Source: Anaerolineaceae bacterium UBA5838 (GTDB lineage Bacteria > Chloroflexota > Anaerolineae > Anaerolineales > Anaerolineaceae). From it: DNA of 12,243 bases. Every line of letters starts with the position of its first letter. The first letter of the stretch is position 1. The stretch covers positions 1 through 12,243 of the forward strand of contig DJGU01000064.1 in assembly GCA_002432795.1 (NCBI GenBank). The letters run 5' to 3'. Positions 1 through 6,389 of this stretch are shown one piece after another. The notes below the pieces were generated by a model that was not told the origin of the DNA, did no database searches, and worked only from the letters and a program-made list of their open reading frames with translations. Both the position numbers and the translations under genes were made by a program.

Positions 1-1041
1 CCCTATTTCGTGACCGACCCCGAGCACATGCTGGCTGAGATCCAAGAACCCTACATTTTGATCTACGACAAGAAGATCTCCGCTGCCAATGATATCGTGC
101 CCCTGCTCGAGAAAATGGTGCAGGTCGGCAAGCGCGACATCGTCATCATTGCTGAAGACGTGGACGGCGAAGCTATTGCAGCCCTAGTGCTGAACAAGAT
201 CCGCGGCGTTTTGAACGTTGTGGCAGTCAAAGCCCCCGGCTTTGGCGATCGCCGCAAGGCTATGCTGCAGGATATCGCTATCCTGACCGGCGCTTCTGTG
301 ATTTCCGAAGAGACCGGCCGCAAGCTGGAAAACGCGACCATCGAAGACCTCGGCCGCGCAGAGAAGATCAGCATCGATAAAGACAACACCACCATCGTAG
401 GCGGTAAGGGCGACAGCAACGCCATCAAGGGTCGCATTGAACAGATCCGCGTTGAGATCGAAAATACCACCAGCGATTATGACCGTGAGAAACTCCAGGA
501 ACGCCTGGCGAAACTCTCCGGCGGTGTTGCCATCATCCGTGTTGGCGCAGCCACCGAGACCGAGCTGAAAGAAAAGAAACACCGCGTGGAAGACGCGCTC
601 TCCGCGACCCGCGCAGCCGTTGAAGAAGGCATCGTGCCTGGCGGCGGTGTGGCACTCGTGAACGCAGTGGAAGCGCTCAAGGACCTGAAACTCGAACAGG
701 AAGATGCCCAGATCGGTATCAACATTGTTCGCAACGCCCTGACCGTTCCGATGAAGAAAATCGTCGAGAATGCCGGCAAGGATGGCTCTGTGGTGGTGGA
801 AAACGTCCGCCAGAAACAGGCTGCCCAGAACAACAAACACATCGGCTTCAATGTGCTGACCGAAGAATACGGCGACATGGTTGAACTCGGCGTGATCGAT
901 CCCGCCAAGGTTACCCGCGGCGCGCTCGAGAATGCAGCTTCAATTGCTGCCATGATCCTCACCACCGAGGCTCTGATCACCGATATCCCCGCTCCCGAAG
1001 GCGCGGCTCCGGCCATGCCCCAGGGCGGTGGGATGTACTAA
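1..1041 (+). CDS. groEL: Chaperonin GroEL (Hsp60), C-terminal two thirds; start lies before the window
   Basis: GroEL forms the double-ring cytosolic chaperonin that folds proteins in an ATP-driven cycle with GroES. The frame is open from base 1, and the first residues (PYFVTDPEHM) align with about residue 202 of E. coli GroEL, so the equatorial N-terminus and the start codon lie upstream. Visible parts are the rest of the apical domain (KAPGFGDRRKAMLQDIA at about 229-279), the intermediate domain with VEDALSATRAAVEEG (its Asp, codon 592-594, is the counterpart of the ATPase Asp398), and the equatorial GGGVAL nucleotide loop. The tail ends in MPQGGGMY, a short form of the usual Gly/Met-rich tail. 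The 346 codons seen fit a protein of about 545 aa. A terminator follows 28 bp after the stop, so this is the last gene of its transcript. Family assignment is certain; whether the genome has other groEL copies cannot be seen. Confidence 0.98.
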   Translation, partial: PYFVTDPEHMLAEIQEPYILIYDKKISAANDIVPLLEKMVQVGKRDIVIIAEDVDGEAIAALVLNKIRGVLNVVAVKAPGFGDRRKAMLQDIAILTGASVISEETGRKLENATIEDLGRAEKISIDKDNTTIVGGKGDSNAIKGRIEQIRVEIENTTSDYDREKLQERLAKLSGGVAIIRVGAATETELKEKKHRVEDALSATRAAVEEGIVPGGGVALVNAVEALKDLKLEQEDAQIGINIVRNALTVPMKKIVENAGKDGSVVVENVRQKQAAQNNKHIGFNVLTEEYGDMVELGVIDPAKVTRGALENAASIAAMILTTEALITDIPAPEGAAPAMPQGGGMY

Positions 1042-1068
1042 ACCGAAAGGTTTCAACAAAATTACTCA

Positions 1069-1100
1069 GAAAGCCGGTCACACGACCGGCTTTCTTGTTC
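1069..1100 (+). terminator. Rho-independent terminator of groEL
   Basis: A perfect 11-bp stem (gaaagccggtc at 1069-1079, gaccggctttc at 1084-1094) closes a 4-nt loop (acac). A T-rich tail (ttgttcatattgtt) follows. It starts 28 bp after the groEL stop codon. Confidence 0.88.
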
Positions 1101-1112
1101 ATATTGTTACTT

Positions 1113-1232
1113 TGAGCACAGTAAAGAATCTTCTCGCAATTTTGCCGGGCTCATCAGCCATGCGGAATGGCGCAAGACCATTCCCTACCGCGAGTCTTTG
1201 TCATTCTTAGCGCAGTGATGAATCTTATTGCG
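1113..1232. repeat. Two diverged copies of a 26-bp direct repeat
   Basis: Bases 1113-1138 and 1207-1232 align without gaps at 19 of 26 positions, sharing the core agc-cag--a-gaatctt. Both resemble, from memory, the dispersed intergenic word tgagcgnagcgaagaatct found in many bacterial genomes. That resemblance is recalled and has not been searched. About 68 bp separate the copies. Confidence 0.45.
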
Positions 1233-1313
1233 ATATTGTCGAGCTCCGCCCGGACACAGGAAATCGCCAAAGGTGTTCATCTCCGCGTAGCGTTTAGAGG
1301 TGAAGCAGGTTGG

Positions 1314-1375
1314 GTTGAGGGGAGGAGCCTGTAAAGTTGAGGGGAAGAGCTTGTAGAGTTGAGGCCTGCCTCAAC
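1314..1375. repeat. 22-bp tandem repeat, two units plus a partial third ending in a hairpin
   Basis: Units 1314-1335 and 1336-1357 match at 19 of 22 positions. A third unit begins at 1358 with the same gttgagg and then runs into cctcaac (1369-1375), making a 7-bp hairpin with a 4-nt loop. The repeat is non-coding. Confidence 0.6.
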
Positions 1376-1485
1376 CAAGATAAGTTGGTGTGAAGGCGCA
1401 AGATGAGGAACAGGCGGACCTGTTCCCTGCGGGGGTAAAGTTGGCGGAATGGCGCCAATCTTAGCAATAAATGTGCAAAAACAAC

Positions 1486-1516
1486 AAAAAACTGGCTAGA
1501 GTTTAGCCAGCTTTTT
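1486..1516 (-). terminator. Terminator of the DUF2089 gene
   Basis: On the minus strand a 7-bp stem (ctggcta/tagccag, plus-strand 1492-1498 and 1504-1510) is followed by ttttt and then further T-rich sequence towards 1475. It begins 20 bp after the stop codon of the gene at 1536-1817. The plus strand also shows a T run (1512-1516), so the structure could stop both directions. Confidence 0.75.
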
Positions 1517-1535
1517 CTCTAATGCGAACGATTGT

Positions 1536-1817
1536 TTACGCATGTTGCGGGGTGTAATCCAGTGTCTCAATTAAATCCAGCAAACGATTCCTGAGGGTAG
1601 GATAGGAGAGACCATAGACTTCTTCCATACGATTGAGTTTGCCTTCACAGGTGATGAAGGTGAGGAGGAAATTGCGCTGTTCATTACTGAGCCTATGGAT
1701 CGGATCCGCTTCAGGCACAAACTCTCCTTCAACAGTGACATCGCATTCCGGGCAGTAATAGACCAGCACGTTCATAGGACCTTGACAGACTGGGCAACGA
1801 ATTGGTAATTTGGACAT
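1536..1817 (-). CDS. DUF2089 family protein (zinc ribbon plus helix-turn-helix-like region), 93 aa
   Basis: This is a small cytosolic protein of the DUF2089 family, whose members are thought to be DNA-binding regulators; no target is known to me. An N-terminal zinc ribbon has two CxxC knuckles (CPVC near residue 8 and CPEC near 24). The C-terminal half (LSNEQRNFLLTFITCEGKL, then GLSYPTLRNRLLDLIETL) is the helix-turn-helix-like segment typical of the family. An in-frame ATG at 1829 would add four residues, but the only good Shine-Dalgarno (GGAGG, plus-strand 1823-1827) overlaps that ATG and lies 5 nt before the ATG at 1817, so 1817 is taken as the start. It is monocistronic, with its own promoter and terminator, and divergent from ftcD. 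Family assignment is confident; the regulatory role is inferred. Confidence 0.88.
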   Translation of the reverse strand: MSKLPIRCPVCQGPMNVLVYYCPECDVTVEGEFVPEADPIHRLSNEQRNFLLTFITCEGKLNRMEEVYGLSYPTLRNRLLDLIETLDYTPQHA

Positions 1818-1849
1818 TGACGCCTCCATTATTATATTATTGTATCATT

Positions 1850-1878
1850 ATATTATAACTTTTCTAACTCATTGTCAA
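1850..1878 (-). promoter_or_regulatory. Sigma-70-type promoter for the DUF2089 gene
   Basis: On the minus strand a perfect -35 TTGACA (1878-1873) is followed by overlapping -10 candidates, TATAAT (1857-1852, 15-bp spacer) and TAATAT (1855-1850, 17-bp spacer). The start codon is about 33 bp downstream. The flanking region (1830-1920) is strongly AT-rich. Confidence 0.7.
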
Positions 1879-1963
1879 GTATTTTTATAGAAGAACTCCA
1901 AAATTTTTTTATATATTCCCTAATTTCAACATTTATTGGAGAAATACGGATTCACTTTCATTT

Positions 1964-1993
1964 TTGAGCAAGGCAGCAGGAGGTGGGTATAAT
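1964..1993 (+). promoter_or_regulatory. Sigma-70-type promoter for ftcD
   Basis: A perfect -10 TATAAT lies at 1988-1993, with TTGAGC (4 of 6 to consensus) at 1964-1969 and an 18-bp spacer. It is 26 bp upstream of the ftcD start, whose Shine-Dalgarno AAGGAGA lies at 2009-2015. Confidence 0.6.
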
Positions 1994-2019
1994 AAAGTAT
2001 TGCTATCGAAGGAGAAGAC

Positions 2020-3555
2020 ATGCCCCCAAAAATTGTTGAATGTATCCCCAACTTTTCAGAAGCCCGGCGCCCGGAAGTGATTGACGCGATTATCGCTGCA
2101 GTCGCGAGCGTGAATGGTGTGCGTATGCTGGACAGGCATTCTGATGTGGATCACAACCGCACGGTGCTTACGTTTGTTGGTACGCCTGAGGCAGTAGAGG
2201 AAGCCGCTTACCTTGGGATTGCCAGGGCAGCGGAATTGATCGATCTCAACCAGCACCAGGGCGAACACCCACGCTTGGGTGCGGCGGACGTGGTGCCGTT
2301 CGTGCCGATTGCAGGGGTGACCATGCAGGAATGCGTCGAGATGGCGCGCCGCCTTGGCAAGCGGGTGGCAGAGACGCTGGACATTCCAGTCTATTTTTAT
2401 GAAGACGCTGCCATCCGGCAGGATCGCAAGAACCTGGAAGATATCCGGCGGGGTGAATTTGAGGGCATCAAAGAGGCGATCACCAGCGACCCCTACCGCG
2501 AGCCAGACCTGGGACCCAAGCGCTTGGGCCCAGCCGGAGCGACCGTGATTGGAGCACGGCAGCCGCTGATTGCTTACAACATCTTCCTCAACACGCCCGA
2601 TGTCAGCATCGCCCAGAAGATTGCCCGGCGCGTGCGCAATTCCTCCGGGGGTTTCCACTTCGTAAAGGGCATGGGAGTTTTGGTGGAGGGGTTGGCGCAG
2701 GTTTCGATGAACCTGACCAATTTCCACCGCTCTCCGATGGCGCAGGTGACCGAGTTTGTCCGGCGTGAAGCTCAGCGCTATGGGGTTGGCATCCACCACT
2801 CGGAAATCGTGGGGCTGGTGCCATCCCAGGCGATGGTGAATGCGGCCCGCTACTACATGCAGATGGATGGGTTTGAAAACGCCCAGCTGCTCGAAAACCG
2901 TTTGTTTGGTTTTGAGGAAGAGGAGCAGGGAGCCGCCAACGATAAACCTGATTTTATTGACCAGGTTGCGGAAGGCACGCCAGCCCCTGGCGGCGGTTCA
3001 GCAGCAGCCCACACCGCCGCGCTCGGAGCCGCACTGGCGCTGATGGTGGCGCGTTTGACGGTTGGCAAGCCCAAGTATGCAGACGCGGAAGCGGAATGCT
3101 GGCAGGTGATCGAAGATGGCGAACTGCTGCGGACCCGCCTGACTGAGGCGATCCAGCACGACGCGGAGGCTTTCGACGGCATTTTAATCGCGCGCCGCCT
3201 GCCCAGGGCAGATGATGCCCAGATCGCAGCCCGCAAAGAGGCTATTCGTGTAGCCAGCCTTTATGCCGCCCAGGTGCCGCTGGAAACGGCGCGAGACTGT
3301 GTGGCAGTGCTCAGAATGACCCTGCGCATGGCAGAAATTGGCAACATCAACGCCATCTCAGATGCCGCTGCTGGCGCGCATCTTGCCAAAGCTGGCTTTG
3401 AAGCCGCCCGCCTGAATGTCAGGATAAACTTGCTGGGCTACGAGCAGGATCCTGAAGCCCAGGTTTTACTTGAGGAAGCAGACGCGCTTTGCGCGGAGGT
3501 CGAAAACCTGATGCTCAGCCTCGGGGGCGTCCTCAAGGAGCGTGCCGGGCTGTGA
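2020..3555 (+). CDS. ftcD: Bifunctional glutamate formimidoyltransferase / formimidoyltetrahydrofolate cyclodeaminase, 511 aa
   Basis: The enzyme ends histidine degradation and feeds one-carbon metabolism. It transfers the formimidoyl group from N-formimidoyl-L-glutamate to tetrahydrofolate, then cyclises and deaminates the product to 5,10-methenyl-THF and ammonia. Residues 1-300 are the transferase: the start KIVECIPNFSEAR, and His83 in GEHPRLGA, which matches the catalytic His82 of the mammalian enzyme. Residues from about 308 are the cyclodeaminase, with the glycine-rich GTPAPGGGSAAAH and the GNINAISDA segment (441-449). The length is close to the 541 aa of mammalian FTCD, so both halves look complete. 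Many bacteria carry only separate halves, so the full fusion is worth noting. The ATG at 2020 has a good Shine-Dalgarno. The stop overlaps the next start. No other histidine-utilisation (hut) gene is in the window, so its role in histidine use here is inferred from family. Confidence 0.96.
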   Translation: MPPKIVECIPNFSEARRPEVIDAIIAAVASVNGVRMLDRHSDVDHNRTVLTFVGTPEAVEEAAYLGIARAAELIDLNQHQGEHPRLGAADVVPFVPIAGVTMQECVEMARRLGKRVAETLDIPVYFYEDAAIRQDRKNLEDIRRGEFEGIKEAITSDPYREPDLGPKRLGPAGATVIGARQPLIAYNIFLNTPDVSIAQKIARRVRNSSGGFHFVKGMGVLVEGLAQVSMNLTNFHRSPMAQVTEFVRREAQRYGVGIHHSEIVGLVPSQAMVNAARYYMQMDGFENAQLLENRLFGFEEEEQGAANDKPDFIDQVAEGTPAPGGGSAAAHTAALGAALALMVARLTVGKPKYADAEAECWQVIEDGELLRTRLTEAIQHDAEAFDGILIARRLPRADDAQIAARKEAIRVASLYAAQVPLETARDCVAVLRMTLRMAEIGNINAISDAAAGAHLAKAGFEAARLNVRINLLGYEQDPEAQVLLEEADALCAEVENLMLSLGGVLKERAGL

Positions 3556-4109
3556 GTGATCTGCGAATCGTTGTCGGCTCGCAAAACCCAGCCAAACTGG
3601 AGGCTGTCAGCGCTGCTTATGCGAGCTTTTTCCCTGAGGTCAGCTTCGGGGTGCAGCCGGTAAGTGTGCCATCAGGCGTCAGTGCTCAACCTTTGAGCGA
3701 TGCTGAAACGCTATTGGGAGCAAAAAATCGTGCCAGGGCAGCACGCGAGTTTGAAGGAGACGCGGATTTCTGGCTGGGCATTGAAGGCGGGCTGCAGCCT
3801 GTTCCGGATGAGCTTGATTCCTATCTTTCCTATTGTTGGGTGGTGGTTTTGGGCAGGCAGCAAGCAGGCAGAGCCCGTTCAGCCAGCTATGAGCTGCCCA
3901 AGGCAGTCTGCGATCTGATCCGGCAGGGGATGGAGCTTGGGGATGCGGATGACCTGATCTTTGGGGTGTCTGGTTCCAAACGCGATAGTGGAGGCGTGGG
4001 CTTGCTGACAGACGGAAGAGTAAGCCGCAGCCAGTTTTATGCGGAAGCGGTCAAGCTCGCTTTGATCCCGTTCGTCAAGCCGGATCTGTTCCCCACAAAG
4101 GAGAGCTGA
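3552..4109 (+). CDS. yjjX: Inosine/xanthosine triphosphatase, YjjX/NTPase (DUF84) family, 185 aa
   Basis: This family hydrolyses ITP and XTP (deaminated purine nucleoside triphosphates) and so cleans the nucleotide pool. Family motifs run in order: IVVGSQNPAKLEAV at the N-terminus (nucleotide binding), AQPLSDAETLLGAKNRARAA, FWLGIEGGLQ, and VSRSQFYAEAVKLAL near the C-terminus. An upstream ATG (3489) is open in frame but lies deep inside ftcD and adds residues unlike the family. I chose GTG at 3552 because it overlaps the ftcD stop (GTGA), has AAGGAG at 3535-3540, and puts VGSQNPAK at the usual place. The length is close to the family norm of about 170-180 aa. The 4-bp overlap implies translational coupling with ftcD. 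Family is confident; substrate preference cannot be read from sequence. Confidence 0.9.
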   Translation: MSDLRIVVGSQNPAKLEAVSAAYASFFPEVSFGVQPVSVPSGVSAQPLSDAETLLGAKNRARAAREFEGDADFWLGIEGGLQPVPDELDSYLSYCWVVVLGRQQAGRARSASYELPKAVCDLIRQGMELGDADDLIFGVSGSKRDSGGVGLLTDGRVSRSQFYAEAVKLALIPFVKPDLFPTKES

Positions 4110-4110
4110 G

Positions 4111-4551
4111 ATGGAAAAGGAATACTGGCTGCACAAAAAACTGGAGGAGATGACCCACGAAGAGTGGGAGGTACTGTGTGATGGCTGTTCAAAGTGCTGC
4201 TTGTTCAAGCTGCGTGAGCCTGGCGTTCCCGGCGTGCGCTTTACCAACGTGGTGTGCCGCTATATGGACATGGAAACCTGCCTGTGCACCGACTACGAGC
4301 ACCGCCACGAGAACGTGCCAGAGTGCATTTTGCTTACCCCTGAGCTCGTTTATCATATCGATTGGCTGCCCAAAACCTGCGCCTACCTGCTTGTTTCCGA
4401 AGGAAAGGACCTTCCCTGGTGGCATCCCCTGAAGACCGGCAACCGGGATTCCACCCGCAAAGCTGGCGGATCAGTGTATGGCAAAGTGGTGAACGAAACA
4501 GAAGTGGATATGGACGATCTTGAGGATATGGTTGTCAACTGGTTTGATTGA
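4111..4551 (+). CDS. ycgN: YcgN-family (UPF0260) cysteine-cluster protein, 146 aa
   Basis: The protein closely follows E. coli YcgN in order and spacing: an N-terminal LEEMTHEEWEVLCDGCSKCC, then FTNVVCRYMDMETCLC, DYEHRHENVPEC, WLPKTCAYLL and EGKDLPWWHPL. Nine cysteines are visible (23, 26, 29, 30, 49, 57, 59, 72, 90), as expected for the YkgJ/YcgN metal-binding cysteine cluster. The biochemical role is unknown; a Zn or Fe-S site is the family expectation. It starts one base after the stop of the YjjX gene, with AAGGAG at 4098-4103, so it belongs to the same transcript. The family is best known from proteobacteria. Conserved length (E. coli about 153 aa) argues for an intact gene. Confidence 0.88.
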   Translation: MEKEYWLHKKLEEMTHEEWEVLCDGCSKCCLFKLREPGVPGVRFTNVVCRYMDMETCLCTDYEHRHENVPECILLTPELVYHIDWLPKTCAYLLVSEGKDLPWWHPLKTGNRDSTRKAGGSVYGKVVNETEVDMDDLEDMVVNWFD

Positions 4552-4577
4552 ACCCAGTAATTAAGCTAAAATAAGAT
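4548..4577 (+). promoter_or_regulatory. Possible internal promoter before the PII-like pair
   Basis: TTGAAC (4548-4553) and TAAGAT (4572-4577) are spaced 18 bp and each match 4 of 6 consensus bases. They sit in the 48-bp gap after the ycgN-like stop, the only gap over 40 bp between genes in this run. The evidence is weak. Confidence 0.3.
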
Positions 4578-4599
4578 AGGATCCTACGGGAGCAAGCTA

Positions 4600-4947
4600 A
4601 TGTCTGAAAAAGCTCAAACCAATCAAAGAATGCTGCTGGTGATCGTCACTAGCCCAGACAGCGAGAATGTGGAGAATGCGCTGGGGAAGACCGCCTATCC
4701 CTTTGCCAAGCTGCCAAGTGTGGGTGGGTTGCTGCGTGAACGCAATGTAACCTTCCTGATTGGCTGCCCGGAGGAGGAAACTGATCAGCTCAGAAAGTTG
4801 CTGCAGGATGTCGCGGGTCGCCGGATTGGTTATGTGGCACCTGTGATCGACAATCTGCCAATGGGATCACTCATCCCAACCGAAGTGCAGATAGGTGGCG
4901 TGACAATTTTTGACCTGGAGATTGAACACTACGAGGAAATCGGATGA
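4600..4947 (+). CDS. PII-like cyclic-di-AMP receptor family (DarA/PstA, DUF970) protein, long form, 115 aa
   Basis: Members of this family are small trimeric cytosolic PII-like proteins; those from Firmicutes bind c-di-AMP. The fold signature is clear: the strand RMLLVIVTSPDSENVENAL, the glycine loop KLPSVGGLLRERNVTFLIGCPEEE, and a full C-terminal half with MGSLIPTEVQIGGVTIFDLEIEHYEEI. Compared from memory with B. subtilis/S. aureus PstA (FRVTKLATTGGFL), the loop reads YPFAKLPSVGGLL. The Arg and Thr known to touch the ligand are therefore Pro and Ala, and the Phe is Leu; the later Asn is kept. c-di-AMP binding is thus uncertain. GGGAG at 4588-4592 serves as the ribosome site. It overlaps the next paralogue by 4 bp. 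Confidence 0.85.
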   Translation: MSEKAQTNQRMLLVIVTSPDSENVENALGKTAYPFAKLPSVGGLLRERNVTFLIGCPEEETDQLRKLLQDVAGRRIGYVAPVIDNLPMGSLIPTEVQIGGVTIFDLEIEHYEEIG

Positions 4948-5213
4948 AAAAACTGATCATCGCAATTATCAGAGATGACGACAACGAACGCGTATCTGCT
5001 AAATTGACCGCTGAAGATTTTCGTGTGACCCAGATTGCGTCCACGGGCGGTTTTTTGCGCAGCGGGCGCAGCACCCTCCTGATTGGTGTTGAAGAGAGCT
5101 GTGTGTCTCGCGCGCTTGAAGTGCTGCGCGAGAACTGTACTGCTGCCCGAAGTCCACAGGAAAAGAAAGCAACGGTTTTTGTGCTCAACGTGGATGAATT
5201 CACGCAGCTCTAA
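4944..5213 (+). CDS. PII-like cyclic-di-AMP receptor family protein, short form, 89 aa
   Basis: A second paralogue of the same family starts at an ATG overlapping the previous stop (ATGA), so the two are translationally coupled. KKLIIAIIRDDDNERV and FRVTQIASTGGFLRSGRSTLLIGVEE match the classical DarA/PstA glycine loop well, keeping the Arg, Thr, Phe and Leu lost in its upstream neighbour, although the later Asn is Arg. The second half is shortened: the loop with the P-x-E-V-E-V-GGATVF strand is missing, and only ATVFVLNVDEF remains before the stop (89 aa against about 109 in PstA). The open frame ends cleanly, so this looks like a natural short form rather than a frameshift. A mixed complex with the long form is an inference. 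Confidence 0.84.
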   Translation: MKKLIIAIIRDDDNERVSAKLTAEDFRVTQIASTGGFLRSGRSTLLIGVEESCVSRALEVLRENCTAARSPQEKKATVFVLNVDEFTQL

Positions 5214-5321
5214 TTAGGTATTTCCCGCCGGATAACTGCCACAGAGGCGTTCGTTATTCTGTTCAGGATCGGCGGTTATAAGAGACTTTACATTCTTATT
5301 ATCAATTTAAAAGGAAGAAAA

Positions 5322-5984
5322 ATGAATTTTGCAAAAGCTTTTACGTACATTTTTGACGATCAACGTTGGCTCGAGAAATTGGTCATTCCTCTTTTGGTAA
5401 CTCTAATCCCAATCATTGGTTGGATGGTAGTTGCCGGCTACCTGATGCGTGTCACCCGCAACGTGGCGGAGCATCAGGCGGAACCACTGCCTGAGCTTGA
5501 ATTTGGAGCGGATCTAGGCAGAGGATTTAAGGTGTTTGTGGCGAACCTGCTCTACGGACTGCCGATTGTTCTGGTCAGTCTTCTACTGTTCCTGCCGCTG
5601 GCTTTGACGGAAAACAGTAATGCCGCTACGGCATTTGCGGTCCTATTAGCGATTCTGGGTGGGTTCGTGATCCTGCTTTACGCGCTCTTTATGACAGTGC
5701 TGATGCCCGCAGTCAATGCAAACCTTGCGGTTAAGGAACGGATTGGAGCGGCATTCGATTTCAAAGAAATTTTCCGCATGCTCAGAAACAACTTCACAGC
5801 CTGGCTGATCGTAATTGGCGGAATATTGCTCGGCAGCGCGATCATTGCCCCACTGGGTGGGATTGTGTTGGTTATTGGCGCAATTGTCACTGGTTTCTAT
5901 TCTCAGCTGATTGTTGCCCATCTGACCGGGCAGGCTTACGCCCACTCACAGACTCCTGGCGGGCAAGGCGCCCCACTTTACTAA
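5322..5984 (+). CDS. DUF4013 family integral membrane protein, 220 aa
   Basis: The start MNFAKAFTYIFDDQRWLEKL and the following hydrophobic segment ending in GYLMRVTRNV are the DUF4013 signature. A polar PLPELEFGADLGRGFKVF linker then leads to further membrane spans at about 19-43, 71-97, 103-131, 160-180 and 183-208. Family function is unknown to me. The ribosome site AAGGAAG lies just before the ATG. It is separated by 108 bp from the PII-like pair, so it may be its own unit; no convincing promoter hexamers were found in that gap. It ends at a strong terminator. Confidence 0.82.
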   Translation: MNFAKAFTYIFDDQRWLEKLVIPLLVTLIPIIGWMVVAGYLMRVTRNVAEHQAEPLPELEFGADLGRGFKVFVANLLYGLPIVLVSLLLFLPLALTENSNAATAFAVLLAILGGFVILLYALFMTVLMPAVNANLAVKERIGAAFDFKEIFRMLRNNFTAWLIVIGGILLGSAIIAPLGGIVLVIGAIVTGFYSQLIVAHLTGQAYAHSQTPGGQGAPLY

Positions 5985-5999
5985 ACAGTGTGCTTGACG

Positions 6000-6038
6000 A
6001 ACAAAAACGACCCGATCAGGGTCGTTTTTGTTTTTCTT
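6000..6038 (+). terminator. Perfect 14-bp stem terminator, probably bidirectional
   Basis: aacaaaaacgaccc (6000-6013) and gggtcgtttttgtt (6019-6032) pair perfectly around a 5-nt loop (gatca), followed by tttctt. It starts 15 bp after the DUF4013 stop. The 5' arm is A-rich, so the minus strand also ends in a T run, suited to a convergent boundary. Confidence 0.9.
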
Positions 6039-6050
6039 TAGATCAAGGTG

Positions 6051-6263
6051 TGTAGGGCGAAGCAAATTGCCCGGTGGAGGATTGGGGATGTTTAACATTG
6101 GTAAATAGATCAGATTACCCGTCCGCAATCCATCGTCCACCAGGCGCATTCCGATACAGCCATACTGTCAAGTTGAATTGCATTGGCGGATTGACAGCAC
6201 GTCCAAGTTGCGGCTGATAAAGGTTTCAGTGCTGTCAATCACGCCCTACAAACTTTGTCTCGC
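6051..6263. repeat. Structured intergenic repeat, copy A (nested inverted repeats)
   Basis: There is no gene in this convergent gap. tgtagggcg (6051-6059) pairs with cgccctaca (6242-6250). ggtgga/ggattg (6073-6084) pairs with caatcc and tccacc (6126-6141, with a 4-nt bulge). gattgacagcac (6189-6200) pairs perfectly with gtgctgtcaatc (6229-6240). Words shared in order with copy B are agggcga, ccgtccgcaatcc (one mismatch), ggcggattg and actttgtctcgc (6252-6263). The remaining 6264-6389 holds one hairpin, listed separately, and no gene. Confidence 0.65.
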
Positions 6264-6273
6264 TCCACGATTG

Positions 6274-6313
6274 GTTGCATCCATTTTAAACATGGCTTGA
6301 AATGGTATGCAAC
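6274..6313. repeat. Hairpin downstream of amrA
   Basis: gttgcat + ccattt (6274-6286) pairs with aaatgg + atgcaac (6300-6313), with one bulged T at 6306 and a 13-nt loop. There is no T run on either side, so it is not a standard terminator. It may be part of the transcript end of the minus-strand gene. Confidence 0.5.
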
Positions 6314-6389
6314 TACGCCCTGGTGAAACAAGGATTCTGGCCCAACTTTTGAACATCCTGAGCTGTTAAGCGGTATTGATTATTAAAAA

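Larger units (their letters stand above)
1095..1485. other. Intergenic region of about 390 bp with no credible gene; holds degenerate repeats
   Basis: No reading frame here has a ribosome site or family resemblance. What can be seen: a diverged direct repeat (1113-1138 and 1207-1232); a 22-bp tandem duplication starting with gttgagg (1314-1357) followed by a hairpin (1358-1375); a 7-bp hairpin gaacagg/cctgttc around 1410-1428; and a 6-bp hairpin ttggcg/cgccaa near 1441-1458. The composition resembles decayed repeats rather than a pseudogene. No function is assigned. Confidence 0.6.

Noticed and set aside
63..1016. Long minus-strand open frames opposite groEL
   Set aside because: They are antisense shadows of a strongly conserved, high-GC gene; the plus-strand frame is unmistakable GroEL.
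1028..1210. 60-codon plus-strand open frame after groEL
   Set aside because: It starts inside groEL, runs through the groEL terminator and repeats, and has no ribosome site or family resemblance.
1314..1375. Possible CRISPR-like array
   Set aside because: There are only two full units, they are directly adjacent with no spacers, and they diverge from each other.
1368..1380. 13-nt word gcctcaaccaaga repeated exactly at 10611-10623
   Set aside because: About one exact 13-nt match is expected by chance in 12 kb, and the flanks do not align.
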